From the NCBI GenBank assembly GCA_036824045.1, contig DAITAZ010000012.1, positions 23,786 to 87,785 of the forward strand: a stretch of 64,000 nt of DNA, given 5' to 3'. A model generated the notes under the pieces. That model was not told the DNA's origin, searched no databases, and saw only the letters and a list, made by a program, of their open reading frames with translations. A program made the translations under genes and the position numbers. The stretch's first letter is position 1. Each line of letters begins with the position of its first letter. This stretch comes from DAITAZ01 sp036824045 (GTDB lineage Bacteria; Pseudomonadota; Gammaproteobacteria; Burkholderiales; Rhodocyclaceae). This document shows, piece after piece, positions 27,846 through 36,826 of the stretch.

Positions 27846-29206
27846 CCCCTCGCCTGCGCCGCGGCACGGCGCTGGGCAGTGAGCGGCACAAACCCCAGCG
27901 CCATCCCGCCCACCGCACAGAGGGTAGTGGGCAGGTCGAATTCCGCCAGCGTCATGAAGGCAACCGTCCACAGCACCGCTGCGCCCGCCGCCGGCCATAT
28001 CACCTGGAATAGCAGCGCCCGGGCCGACCGGGCCTGATGGCGGAAGTGCCAGGCGCAGGCAAAGCCCGCCAGGCCATAGTAGTAGGCGCACATCACGCCG
28101 ATGGCGTTGATCGACGCCGTCAGGACCGCCTTGAGGTCGCGAAACAGCAGCGACGTAACGAGGAGCGCCACACCCAGCCCTGCAATCACCAAGGTGGCCA
28201 CGTAGGGGGTGCGCCACCTCGGATGGAGGCGGGCATAGCGGGCGTGGAGCGCACCATCCCGCGCCTTGGCGTACAGGGTACGGGAGAACTGAAGGATCGA
28301 GGTTTCCAGCGTCCCGATGGTGGAGAGCACCAGCGCCAGCACACCCAGGTAGCTCCACGGGCGAGGCAGGAGGGAATCAGCCAAGGCAAACAGGATGTTG
28401 GTACTGGAGGCATTGATGGCCTCGGGCCCGAGCGCCAGCAGTGCCACGGTGGTGAAGGCGACGAACGCCCCCACCAGAATGATCATCGCCACCACCGCAC
28501 CCAGACCGGGCGTGCGCCGGGCGTCCTTCGTTTCCTCGGTCAGGTTGAGGGCGACGTCCCAACCCCAGAAGAAGAACAAGGCGATCATGGCGCCGGAAGC
28601 AAATGAGGACGGGCTGAACGCCAGCGGCGAAAAATCCCGCCAGGAGAATCGCTCCCAGGCCGCCGGGCCGAGCTTGACCAGGGCCGTGACCACCAGCAGC
28701 GCCAGCACCGCCAGTTCGATGCTGGTCATGACCGTCTGTACCGCCCCGGTAATGACCACGCCCCGCACCAGCACCACACTCACCACCAGCAGCCAGGCCA
28801 CGGCCACCGCCGTCACGGCCGGCATGTGGTCCACCTGTTCCGGCCACACCAGCAGCAGCGTGGCGTTGGCGGCGGGCAGCGTCGCCGAAACCATGAACAA
28901 GGCCGACGCCACCAGCAGCGACCACCCGGCAAAGAAACCCAGGGTGTCGTTGAAGATGCGGCTCACCCAGGCATAGGAGGCACCCGCACTCGCTTCCAGC
29001 CGGTTGAGATGGGCAAAGGCAAAGGTGATGCCGAACATGATCAGCCCGCAGTAGAGCAGGCTGGCGGGTGCCAGGATGCCCACCGCACCGATGAGCGCCG
29101 CCAGAGTGGCGGAAATGCTGAAGGAAGGCGCAGTCCCCGCCACCCCCATCACCACCGAATGGGCCAGGCCCAAGGCATCTTCCTGCAGGCGAGTAGCGGT
29201 ATTCAT
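27842..29206 (-). CDS. APC-family amino acid permease
   Basis: This integral membrane transporter has 454 residues and about 12 hydrophobic segments. The first helix carries VVMGVAGTAPSFSIS, the glycine-rich unwound region of the amino acid-polyamine-organocation family. Other features are AGASYAWVSRIFNDTLGFFAGW and SRTLYAKARDGALHARYARLH. The substrate is not defined. ATG 29206 is used rather than a longer upstream start because residues before MNTATRL are not hydrophobic or conserved. It is 110 bases downstream of the bepA-like gene on the same strand. Confidence 0.88.
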   Translation of the reverse strand: MNTATRLQEDALGLAHSVVMGVAGTAPSFSISATLAALIGAVGILAPASLLYCGLIMFGITFAFAHLNRLEASAGASYAWVSRIFNDTLGFFAGWSLLVASALFMVSATLPAANATLLLVWPEQVDHMPAVTAVAVAWLLVVSVVLVRGVVITGAVQTVMTSIELAVLALLVVTALVKLGPAAWERFSWRDFSPLAFSPSSFASGAMIALFFFWGWDVALNLTEETKDARRTPGLGAVVAMIILVGAFVAFTTVALLALGPEAINASSTNILFALADSLLPRPWSYLGVLALVLSTIGTLETSILQFSRTLYAKARDGALHARYARLHPRWRTPYVATLVIAGLGVALLVTSLLFRDLKAVLTASINAIGVMCAYYYGLAGFACAWHFRHQARSARALLFQVIWPAAGAAVLWTVAFMTLAEFDLPTTLCAVGGMALGFVPLTAQRRAAAQARG

Positions 29207-29316
29207 GGCGTGCCACCGGATCGGGCATTCCACCCGTCAAGGACTCCCGACGGACTGTCAGCCACCAGTTTAGCGCCTCCGCCTTACAGCACCCCGGCGC
29301 GGCCACCGGGTCGGGC

Positions 29317-30756
29317 TCAACGCCCGGCGTTGCGCTCTTTCAACTCCTCCCGCGCCCGCGCCTGCAGTTCCCGCAGGCGTGCATCCACGGCGGAAAGCTC
29401 GTAGAAATCCGCGTCCCCTGCCCGCTGCGCCAACTGCAGTTGATCCACCGCCGCCATGGTATTGCCCCGCAGCGCGTACACCTCCGCCTGGGCCCGGTGC
29501 TGCTGCGTGCGTTTGCCCAGCGCGGCATAGGCCCGGGCCTGCAGGCCATGCAGCCGGGGATCCCGGTTGCGGTACTGGATTTCGGCCTGCAGGAAGGGCT
29601 GCGCCTCCTTGGCCCCGCCCGCCTGCAACAACACTTCCGCATAGCCATAGACGAGCGCCCGGGCGTGGGGCGTGCGGGCCAGCGCATCCTTGTAGATGCG
29701 CGCGGCCCCCGCCAGATCCCCCTGGCCGCTGCGGATCTCCGCCGCCAGACTCTCGAACAGGGGATTGCCCCGGGGCAGTTTGGCCAGTTCGCGCTCAGCC
29801 TCGGCCCACTTGTGGCCCCGAGCGTAGGCATGCGCCAGTCCATAAGCCAGGGCGCTCCCCTGGAATGCGGGGCTCCCCTTGCCGCCGCCCGTCTGCAACC
29901 GGGCCACCGCCTCATCGGGCCGCCCCTGTTGCGAGAGCAACTTGGCACGGATCAGGTTGAACTCGGGATTGTCCGCCACCTGGCGGTAGCGGCTCCCCTG
30001 CACCCGGTTGCCGATGTCGGTGATCCGCTCGGTCGTGAGCGGGTGGGTGCGGACGTACACCGGCGCGTTGTTCTCGTAGAGGCGATTCTGCTGCTGCAAG
30101 CGCTCGAAAAAGCTCGACATGCCCCGGGTGTCAAACCCCGCCGCCTCCAGGGTCTGAAGGCCGAATCGATCGGCCTCCCGCTCGAAATCCCGGGAGTAAC
30201 CCAACTGGGTCTGGATCGCCGCGGCCTGCCCGGCGGCCATGGCCGCTTCGCCCACCTGGGCATTGGAGCGGGCGGCAAGCACCGCCACCAGCAACGCCGC
30301 CAACGCCATCATCCCGGTCTGACCCTGGGTGGACACCATGCGGGCAATGTGGTGCTGGGTCACATGGGCGATTTCGTGGGAGAGGACTGACGCCAGTTCC
30401 GATTCCGTCTGCGCCGTGGTCACCAGCCCCGTGTGAACGCCGATGTATCCGCCAGGGAGCGCAAAGGCGTTGAGCGTCGAGTCGCGCACCGCGAAAAACT
30501 CGAACTGCTGGCGCGCAGCCTGACTGTGGGCGACCAGCTTGTTACCCAGACGGTTGAGATAGTCCTCCACCTCCGGATCGTCCAGGTAGGCAGGATCGCG
30601 GGCGCGGAAATCCCGCACGATGTTCTCCCCCAGGCGGCGCTCCTGAGCCGGAGAAAACTCGCTCTGCGCCGCCTCCCCCAGGTCCGGCAGCCCTTCGGCC
30701 ATGGCGCGGGGCAAAAAGCACAACACGAGAGCGAGGGCGGCGATTCGACTGCGCAT
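29317..30756 (-). CDS. bepA: M48 metalloprotease with TPR repeats (BepA-like)
   Basis: This periplasmic zinc protease/chaperone acts in outer-membrane protein assembly and quality control. It has 479 residues with a signal peptide (cleavage near residue 20). The zinc site HEIAH is at 127-131 and the third ligand probably lies in DFEREADRFGLQTLEAAGFD. The C-terminal half (about 270-470) is TPR-like. Length and order match E. coli BepA (YfgC). Confidence 0.93.
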   Translation of the reverse strand: MRSRIAALALVLCFLPRAMAEGLPDLGEAAQSEFSPAQERRLGENIVRDFRARDPAYLDDPEVEDYLNRLGNKLVAHSQAARQQFEFFAVRDSTLNAFALPGGYIGVHTGLVTTAQTESELASVLSHEIAHVTQHHIARMVSTQGQTGMMALAALLVAVLAARSNAQVGEAAMAAGQAAAIQTQLGYSRDFEREADRFGLQTLEAAGFDTRGMSSFFERLQQQNRLYENNAPVYVRTHPLTTERITDIGNRVQGSRYRQVADNPEFNLIRAKLLSQQGRPDEAVARLQTGGGKGSPAFQGSALAYGLAHAYARGHKWAEAERELAKLPRGNPLFESLAAEIRSGQGDLAGAARIYKDALARTPHARALVYGYAEVLLQAGGAKEAQPFLQAEIQYRNRDPRLHGLQARAYAALGKRTQQHRAQAEVYALRGNTMAAVDQLQLAQRAGDADFYELSAVDARLRELQARAREELKERNAGR

Positions 30757-30900
30757 GGAGATTTCCTGTTGTCCGGTCCGGGTCGGGGAACGTGGCGACT
30801 AGTTTGACATTTGACCACCCCACCCGCCCGCATTCCGTTTCGGAGTGAGGGTGAAATGTTACCCTTTGTAAGCGTACCGGCAAGTCAATCGCCCACCTCC

Positions 30901-30929
30901 TTCGCAAAAGGCCCGACAAGCGCTAGACT
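30901..30929 (+). promoter_or_regulatory. Candidate promoter for the receiver-like/moaC operon
   Basis: TTCGCA (30901-30906) and TAGACT (30924-30929) are separated by 17 bases. The predicted start near 30936 leaves a leader of about 108 bases before the ATG at 31044. The 287-base gap between this gene and bepA otherwise shows nothing clear. Confidence 0.35.
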
Positions 30930-31043
30930 GTAAGTGCATACACACATCGAGCAGGTGGCACAAAGCAAGCCTGCCAGTAACCGGGAGCAGCCATCAGTAC
31001 CAAGCACGTTCCGGGGCCGCCACGCCCCGGCGCCCTCGTCTCC

Positions 31044-31538
31044 ATGGTCGACATGCCGGAAGGGCGCGCGCCAACCAAGGGCGCGGATGCCGCCCACAGC
31101 AGGCGCCTGATTCTTGCCGGCCCCAGCCTGTTGCCAGTCTCCTCCAGCCTCATCCCGGTGGAAGACGTCCAGACCTCCCGCATTTCCAGCCTCGAGGCCG
31201 GGCAAGATTTCTTCACCCAGTACGTGCCACCCCACGACCATCGCGGCGAGCCCCTGCCCGCCGTGCTCCTGGTGGAGGAGGATCTGCCTGGAGGCGGGCT
31301 GCAGTTACTGCGCTGGCTCCGCCAAGGCGCCACCCCTGCCCGCTACCTCCCGGCGGTCTTCCTGCTCACCGCAGCCGACCCCTCACGGGGCCTCGAGGCG
31401 CTCGCCACGGGGGCCAACAGCGTCGTGGCCCTGAGTTCCGCCCCGGCGCAGCGGCGGGAACAACTCGCGCTCTTGGCACGATACTGGCTGGACCTTAACA
31501 TCCCGCCTCCCGACCCCTGCGAGATCTTCCAGCGATGA
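31044..31538 (+). CDS. Receiver-domain-like protein upstream of moaC
   Basis: This 164-residue protein resembles a two-component receiver domain: RRLILAGPSLLPVSSSL as the first strand, LPAVLLVEEDLPGGGLQLLRWLRQ as strand 3 with the P-G loop, AVFLLTAADPSRGLEALATGANSVVAL as strands 4-5. The phospho-acceptor position is filled by Glu (E78 or E79), and the Lys near strand 5 is absent, so normal phosphorylation is doubtful. No output domain is present. The stop overlaps the moaC ATG. The start could also be ATG 31053. Confidence 0.6.
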   Translation: MVDMPEGRAPTKGADAAHSRRLILAGPSLLPVSSSLIPVEDVQTSRISSLEAGQDFFTQYVPPHDHRGEPLPAVLLVEEDLPGGGLQLLRWLRQGATPARYLPAVFLLTAADPSRGLEALATGANSVVALSSAPAQRREQLALLARYWLDLNIPPPDPCEIFQR

Positions 31539-32014
31539 GCGAACTGACCCACTTCGACGCCCAAGGCCAAGCCCACATGGTGGACGTGGGCGCCAAAACC
31601 GAGACCGAGCGGGTGGCCCGCGCCACCGGCACCATACGCATGGAGCCCGAGACGCTGGCGCGCATCGTCGAAGGCAATGTGAAGAAAGGCGACGTACTGG
31701 GCATCGCCCGCATTGCCGCCATCCAGGGCGCCAAGCGCACGGCGGATCTCATCCCCCTGTGCCACCCCATCGCCCTGACCCGGGTAGCGGTGGATTTCGA
31801 CGTCAACGCCGCGGAAAGCGCCATCACCTGTACCGTCACCGCCCAGACCGTGGGGCGCACCGGCGTGGAAATGGAAGCACTCACGGCAGTAAGCGCCGCC
31901 CTTCTCACCATCTACGACATGTGCAAGGCCGTCGATCGCGGCATGCGCTTTGATGGAGTGCGCCTCCTGGAAAAGCTCGGGGGCAAATCGGGGCACTGGC
32001 GGGCCGAACGGTAA
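31535..32014 (+). CDS. moaC: Cyclic pyranopterin monophosphate synthase MoaC
   Basis: MoaC converts the MoaA product to cyclic pyranopterin monophosphate in molybdenum cofactor synthesis, the cofactor needed by the formate dehydrogenase in this window. It has 159 residues. Conserved segments MVDVGAKTETERVARATG, KKGDVLGIARIAAIQGAKRT, LIPLCHPI and GVEMEALTAVSAA are present. It overlaps the receiver-like gene as ATGA; no other moa gene is adjacent. Confidence 0.97.
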   Translation: MSELTHFDAQGQAHMVDVGAKTETERVARATGTIRMEPETLARIVEGNVKKGDVLGIARIAAIQGAKRTADLIPLCHPIALTRVAVDFDVNAAESAITCTVTAQTVGRTGVEMEALTAVSAALLTIYDMCKAVDRGMRFDGVRLLEKLGGKSGHWRAER

Positions 32015-32029
32015 TAACCCCGGTCGAGC

Positions 32030-32059
32030 CTGACAGGCGTAACGCGGCCGGGCTAGACT
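32030..32059 (+). promoter_or_regulatory. Candidate promoter of the CYTH-CHAD gene
   Basis: CTGACA (32030-32035) and TAGACT (32054-32059) are separated by 18 bases. Transcription would start near 32066, which supports ATG 32088 rather than TTG 32067 as the start codon. Confidence 0.4.
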
Positions 32060-32087
32060 AGTTCCTTTGCCCGATTCCGCCTGGCCC

Positions 32088-33617
32088 ATGCCCGCAGAGA
32101 TCGAACTCAAGCTGGCCCTGCCGGCTGCCGCCGTCCCCCGGCTTGTCCGCCATCCCCTGCTGCGGCAGGCGGAGGCCCTGCCCAGCCACACCCTGTTCAA
32201 CCATTACTTCGACACGCCGGATCTGGCATTGGCCGCTCAGCGGGTAGCCGTTCGCACCCGCCGCCAGGGGCGGCAGTGGCTGCAGACCGTGAAGTGCGGC
32301 GGGTCCGTCGCAGCGGGCCTGTCCCACCGGCCGGAGTGGGAGCAGCCCTACCGGCGGGGGCGCTTCGATTTCAGTGCCATCGATGCCCCGGCCCTGCGCA
32401 CCTTGCTCGAATCCCCGGCCATCGCCGAGGCCCTGGCACCCGTCTTCAGCACCAACTTCCATCGCCGAACCTGGCGGGTCTGCCCCGGCGCAGAGGTGGA
32501 GATCCTGGTGATGCTGGATCGGGGAGAAGTCATCGCCGGCACCCGACGGCAGGCGATTTGCGAACTGGAACTGGAACTGGTGCGCGGCGAGGCCTCCGCC
32601 CTCTTCAATCTGGCCCAGCACCTCGCCACCCGGCTCCCCCTGCGCCTGGACAATGTGAGCAAAGCCGCCCGGGGGTACCGCCTGCTGCGCGGCGAGCCTC
32701 CCCGCCCCACCCACGCCTCGCGGGTGGCGCTGGTGCCGTCGCTCACGCCGGTCGAGGCTTTTCTTCGGGTCGGTCACGCCGGCCTGGCCCATGTGCAGGC
32801 GAACGAAGAAGGCTTGATGGGGGCGGCCGACCCGGAATTCGTGCATCAAGCCCGCGTGGCGCTGCGACGGCTGCGCGCCAGCGTGCGTTTCTTTGCCCCG
32901 GCCCTGCCCCCTGGCACCGCCGCGCACTGGCTGCGGCGTCTGGGCGAACTCGCCCGCGCACTCGAAGAGGCCCGGGAACTGGATGTCCTGGCCGGGCTGC
33001 TGAATGTCCCCGAGCCCTCGGTGGAGCCGGCAGACCAGCAGGCTCTGGCAAGCCAGGTGGACGCCTTGCGGCACGCCGCCCGACAGGATGTTGCGCGGGG
33101 GGTGGCGGAAGGCGTGTGGGGCCCGGCACTGCTGGATTTTTCCGCGTTCCTGCACCGGCTCCCGACCGGAGCGCCCGCCCAGGGGGACTTGGCCGCCTTT
33201 GTGCGCGAACGGTTGAGGCAAGCCTGGAATCGGGTTGAACGACATAGTGCCGGCGCGCGCGGGAGAAATGCCGCGGCTTCCCATCGCCTGCGCATAGCGG
33301 TCAAACAACTCCGCTACAGCCTTGAGTCCTGCGCCGCGCTACTCCCGGCCCGGCCACTGGCGACGTCGCTGGAACAGCTTTCCGCCATGCAGGAGGCGCT
33401 GGGGCGGCGGCAAGACCTGACCTCGCTCTGTCCGCGCCTGATGAACGTGGCCGGAGCAGACCCCGGATTGCGGCTGGCGGCCACCCGCCTGCTGGGCACA
33501 TACGCGCGGCGGACCCAAGGCGATGGCTTGGCCCTGGGTGAAGCGCCCCAGGCACTGGCGCGCACCAGAAACACGCTAAATATCAAGGTGGCAATCCCCC
33601 GGGCTCTGGCAATATAG
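32088..33617 (+). CDS. CYTH and CHAD domain protein (inorganic triphosphatase-like)
   Basis: This 509-residue protein has an N-terminal CYTH domain with the ExExK motif at residues 4-8 (EIELK) and a C-terminal CHAD domain (about 215-500) with conserved histidines and basic helices (FVHQARVALRRLRASVRFF, RIAVKQLRYSLE). Relatives such as E. coli YgiF hydrolyse triphosphate; CHAD domains bind polyphosphate. It is likely cytosolic and linked to polyphosphate metabolism. A sixA gene follows on the same strand. Confidence 0.9.
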   Translation: MPAEIELKLALPAAAVPRLVRHPLLRQAEALPSHTLFNHYFDTPDLALAAQRVAVRTRRQGRQWLQTVKCGGSVAAGLSHRPEWEQPYRRGRFDFSAIDAPALRTLLESPAIAEALAPVFSTNFHRRTWRVCPGAEVEILVMLDRGEVIAGTRRQAICELELELVRGEASALFNLAQHLATRLPLRLDNVSKAARGYRLLRGEPPRPTHASRVALVPSLTPVEAFLRVGHAGLAHVQANEEGLMGAADPEFVHQARVALRRLRASVRFFAPALPPGTAAHWLRRLGELARALEEARELDVLAGLLNVPEPSVEPADQQALASQVDALRHAARQDVARGVAEGVWGPALLDFSAFLHRLPTGAPAQGDLAAFVRERLRQAWNRVERHSAGARGRNAAASHRLRIAVKQLRYSLESCAALLPARPLATSLEQLSAMQEALGRRQDLTSLCPRLMNVAGADPGLRLAATRLLGTYARRTQGDGLALGEAPQALARTRNTLNIKVAIPRALAI

Positions 33618-33788
33618 TGAACCAGCGGAGGGGCCGGCTGTGTGTGCCCCATCCCGAAGGATGCATAGGCGGGTGCATTGTCCCGCCTTCCTGCAGCCGA
33701 TTCCACACACAACAGCCGCAAGGCCCCACAACAGGCCGTGAGCGGCGGCAACTACAAACACAAGATTCCGAGGAGAGAGGGAGAGCGC

Positions 33789-34250
33789 ATGCACATTCTA
33801 TTGTGGCGCCATGCGGAAGCCGAGGACGGTTTCCCCGATGAAGAGAGAAAACTCACCCGCCGGGGCGAGGAGCAGGCCAAAAGAGTGGCCAAGTGGCTGC
33901 AGAACCATGGCCCAAAGGTTCTGCGCGTGGTAGCCAGCCCGGCCACCCGCACACAACAGACGGTGAGCGCCTTCGCCAAGCACTTCGAGACAGACATTCA
34001 CGTGGGTACCAGTGCCCAGCCGGAAGATATTTTCCGGGCCACGGGCTGCTGCGACCGGGACATGGACTGCGCCGTGCTGGTGGTAGGCCATCAGCCAACC
34101 CTGGGGCGAGCCGCCGCTCGCCTGCTGACGGGGCGCGACGAAGGCTGGCCCGTGCGCAAGGGCTCCCTGTGGTGGATACGCCGCCGGGACCGTAACGGCG
34201 TTCCCCACTACGAACTGCATACGGTCGTGCATCCGGAACTGCTGGACTGA
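33789..34250 (+). CDS. sixA: SixA-type phosphohistidine phosphatase
   Basis: This short histidine phosphatase has 153 residues. The catalytic motif is WRHAEA with H8, and the second histidine is in VVGHQPTLG. LTRRGEEQAKRVAKWLQ and SPATRTQQTVSAF match SixA, which removes phosphate from histidine phosphotransfer proteins. The purine-rich ribosome site GAGGAGAGAGGGAG precedes ATG 33789. Its target is unknown. Association with CHAD genes is common. Confidence 0.9.
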   Translation: MHILLWRHAEAEDGFPDEERKLTRRGEEQAKRVAKWLQNHGPKVLRVVASPATRTQQTVSAFAKHFETDIHVGTSAQPEDIFRATGCCDRDMDCAVLVVGHQPTLGRAAARLLTGRDEGWPVRKGSLWWIRRRDRNGVPHYELHTVVHPELLD

Positions 34251-34349
34251 CACCCGCGTTCCCGCGGGCGGATGCCTTCAAGTTGCTCCCGTAAAGGCCG
34301 ATAGCACCCGTGTTGCGCCGCCAAGTCGGCGCGCCTGCACGGATGCCTG

Positions 34350-36158
34350 ATGCCCCTTCGCGATACGCTGCCCGCCGGTCTGGCTGGTTACCTGACGCTG
34401 ATCTGCCTTTGCCTGGCCCCCAATCTGGTGTGGTTGGCCGTGGCCGGCGATCCGGGACAGGCATTGGGCGAAGGGCTGGCGCCGGCAGCCATGCTGCTGG
34501 GGCTGGTGAGCGCAGTAGGCGGACGGCTGGGGCCGGTTGCCCTGCTCCTGGCGCCTTTGGCGCTGCTGGCGCCGGCGGAAGCATATTTCATCGCCCGCTA
34601 TGGCCGCCCCAGTTCCGCCCATGTGCTGGCCATCCTTGCCGACACCCATTGGGATGAAACCCGCGCCTATCTGGGCGGGGATTTCTGGTTCGCCGTCGCT
34701 ACGGGAGCCGGTCTGCTACTCGTCGTGCCCGGGTGTGTGATTGCGGTATGGCGTGCCAACCTGGCCTGGCGGCACCGCAGCCGCCGCTGGCTGACACTGG
34801 CTTTTGGCACCGCTCTGGCACTCTCCATCAGCGCCCAGGTGGCCGACCCCGCGTCCGTAGCGTTCGCCCAGCCGGACGGCCCCCCCCCCGCCGCCAGCAA
34901 TGGCGAGGCTCTTCGGGATTCGCATTTGCCCGACGCGGTGGCCGCTTTCGAGCCGGGCTACCCCGCCGGCGTGCTCATCCGGCTCTACAGCTACAGCCGT
35001 CAGGTCGCGGCCCTTCGACAGATGGAATCCCGCCTGGCGGATTTCCGCTTCGGCGCCCGCCAGGCAGAGGCCCATGCGGCGCACCCCGACAAACAGGTGA
35101 TCGTGCTGGTGCTGGGCGAAAGCAGCCGCCGCAGCCGCTGGCAGCTCTACGGCTATGGGCGGCCCACCACCCCCCGGCTGGCGGCGGAACCGGGGCTGGT
35201 GGCCTTTTCCGACATGGTCACGCCCTGGGCTTACACGCTGATGTCGGTCCCGGTCATTCTGTCCCGCAAGCCGGCGGAATCTTCCAGCTTCTTCCACCCG
35301 GAACGCTCCATCGTCAGCCTGTTCCGCGAGGCGGGTTTTTCCACCTGGTGGCTATCCACCCAGACGCCGCTGGGCGCCATCGAGAACGGGATTTCCATCC
35401 TGGCCCGGGAAGCCGAGCACCGACAGTTTCTCAACCCGCTTCATTTCGGCGCGGCCGGCGCCTACGACGGCACCCTGATCCCGGCGCTGAGGCAGGCAAT
35501 CGCCCAGGGCGGGCAAAGGCAGTTCGTCGTGCTGCACACCCTGGGCAGCCACTATGACTACGCCCACCGCTACCCCAGGGAATTCGAGCATTTCACACCG
35601 GCGCTGGCTCCGGAGGAGGGCTCGGCCTTGCACAGGGAAGACCGGCGCGAACAGCTCTCCAATAGCTACGACAACTCGGTGCGCTACACCGACCACGTCC
35701 TGGCCGAAGCCATAGCCGCGCTGAAGGAAGTTCACGGGAGCACAGCGCTGTTCTATGTGGCAGACCACGGCGAGGATCTGCCGGACGAGCAGTGCACCCT
35801 CTACGGGCACAACAACAGCACGGTTCACAACTTTCAGGTGCCCGCCCTGTTGTGGCTCTCGCCTACCCACCGGCAACGCTTCCCCGCCCATGCTGTGCAG
35901 GCGGAAGCACGCCGCGACAGCCCGCTGCATACCGGCAATGTTTTCGACACGCTGGCGGATCTGGCGGGTATCGATCACCCGGGGCGGCGTGGGGCCAACA
36001 GCCTGCTGGACCCGACATGGCGCGCAGCCCCACGCCTGGTGTATGCCCCGGGCCCCCGCCTGTGGGATGGGGCAGTGGCCGCCGGCCCCTGCCACCGGGT
36101 GACGGCGCCACCAATCCAGACATCCGCCCTGACTACCGCCCCACCCCAACGCAAGTGA
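34350..36158 (+). CDS. EptA/CptA-like phosphoethanolamine transferase family protein
   Basis: This membrane enzyme of the alkaline phosphatase/sulfatase superfamily has 602 residues. The N-terminal part has four to five membrane segments (about 10-165), followed by a periplasmic catalytic domain. The nucleophile region is LGESSRRSRWQLYGYGRPTTP; S258 takes the position of the EptA threonine (GET), as in CptA-like proteins. Metal-ligand segments YVADHGEDL and YGHNN follow. It may decorate LPS core, lipid A or glycans. The next gene starts 11 bases after its stop behind GAGGAA. Confidence 0.85.
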   Translation: MPLRDTLPAGLAGYLTLICLCLAPNLVWLAVAGDPGQALGEGLAPAAMLLGLVSAVGGRLGPVALLLAPLALLAPAEAYFIARYGRPSSAHVLAILADTHWDETRAYLGGDFWFAVATGAGLLLVVPGCVIAVWRANLAWRHRSRRWLTLAFGTALALSISAQVADPASVAFAQPDGPPPAASNGEALRDSHLPDAVAAFEPGYPAGVLIRLYSYSRQVAALRQMESRLADFRFGARQAEAHAAHPDKQVIVLVLGESSRRSRWQLYGYGRPTTPRLAAEPGLVAFSDMVTPWAYTLMSVPVILSRKPAESSSFFHPERSIVSLFREAGFSTWWLSTQTPLGAIENGISILAREAEHRQFLNPLHFGAAGAYDGTLIPALRQAIAQGGQRQFVVLHTLGSHYDYAHRYPREFEHFTPALAPEEGSALHREDRREQLSNSYDNSVRYTDHVLAEAIAALKEVHGSTALFYVADHGEDLPDEQCTLYGHNNSTVHNFQVPALLWLSPTHRQRFPAHAVQAEARRDSPLHTGNVFDTLADLAGIDHPGRRGANSLLDPTWRAAPRLVYAPGPRLWDGAVAAGPCHRVTAPPIQTSALTTAPPQRK

Positions 36159-36169
36159 GGAACCCCACC

Positions 36170-36826
36170 ATGCCAGCCCCCACCACTCATCCGGGCCCCA
36201 CCCTCTGCGCACCTGAAATCGCGAGCAGCGCCCGCAGGGTGGATGTGCTTCCGGCCCTGTTCTTTCTCTCAGGCAGCGCCGCCCTCATTTACCAGGTGAT
36301 GTGGCAGAGGCTGCTGTTCACTCTTTTCGGGGTGGATATGGAGTCCACCACCATCATCGTTTCCGTCTTCATGCTGGGCCTGGGGGTGGGGGCCCTGGCC
36401 GGAGGTGTCGCCGCCGATGCCTTTCCCCGCCGCCGCCTGCTGTGCTTCGTGCTGGCGGAGTTGCTGATCGGCCTCTTTGGCGCGCTCAGCCCTTGGGCAA
36501 TCGACCTGCTGGCGGCCGCGCTGGCAGGCAGTGGCCGCGTTGCCACGGCCTTGGCCAGTTTTGCCCTCTTCCTCCTCCCCACCACCCTGATGGGGGGAAC
36601 CTTGCCCGTCCTGGTTGCGCATGTTCATGAACGGGAGGGGCATGTCGGCCGCTCCGTGGGACAGCTTTACTTTGCCAACACCCTTGGCGCGGCGGCGGGC
36701 GCCGTCACCGCCGGCTTCATCCTGCTCAATGTGTTGACCGATGTGGACGGCTCCATCCACCTGGCAGCGGCCCTCAACGTTGGCATCGCAGCGGCCGGGG
36801 CTTGGAATCTGAGGGCGCCACGATGA
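36170..36826 (+). CDS. Membrane protein, N-terminal half of a split spermidine-synthase-like transporter/enzyme
   Basis: This 218-residue protein has six hydrophobic segments and resembles the N-terminal membrane half of the fused membrane/aminopropyltransferase-like proteins (FFLSGSAALIYQVMWQRLLFTLFG, LYFANTLGAAAGAVTAGF). The stop overlaps the next gene as ATGA. I read the two genes as one functional unit encoded as separate chains. A frameshift of a once-fused gene is possible, but each part is complete, with its own start and stop. Confidence 0.8.
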   Translation: MPAPTTHPGPTLCAPEIASSARRVDVLPALFFLSGSAALIYQVMWQRLLFTLFGVDMESTTIIVSVFMLGLGVGALAGGVAADAFPRRRLLCFVLAELLIGLFGALSPWAIDLLAAALAGSGRVATALASFALFLLPTTLMGGTLPVLVAHVHEREGHVGRSVGQLYFANTLGAAAGAVTAGFILLNVLTDVDGSIHLAAALNVGIAAAGAWNLRAPR

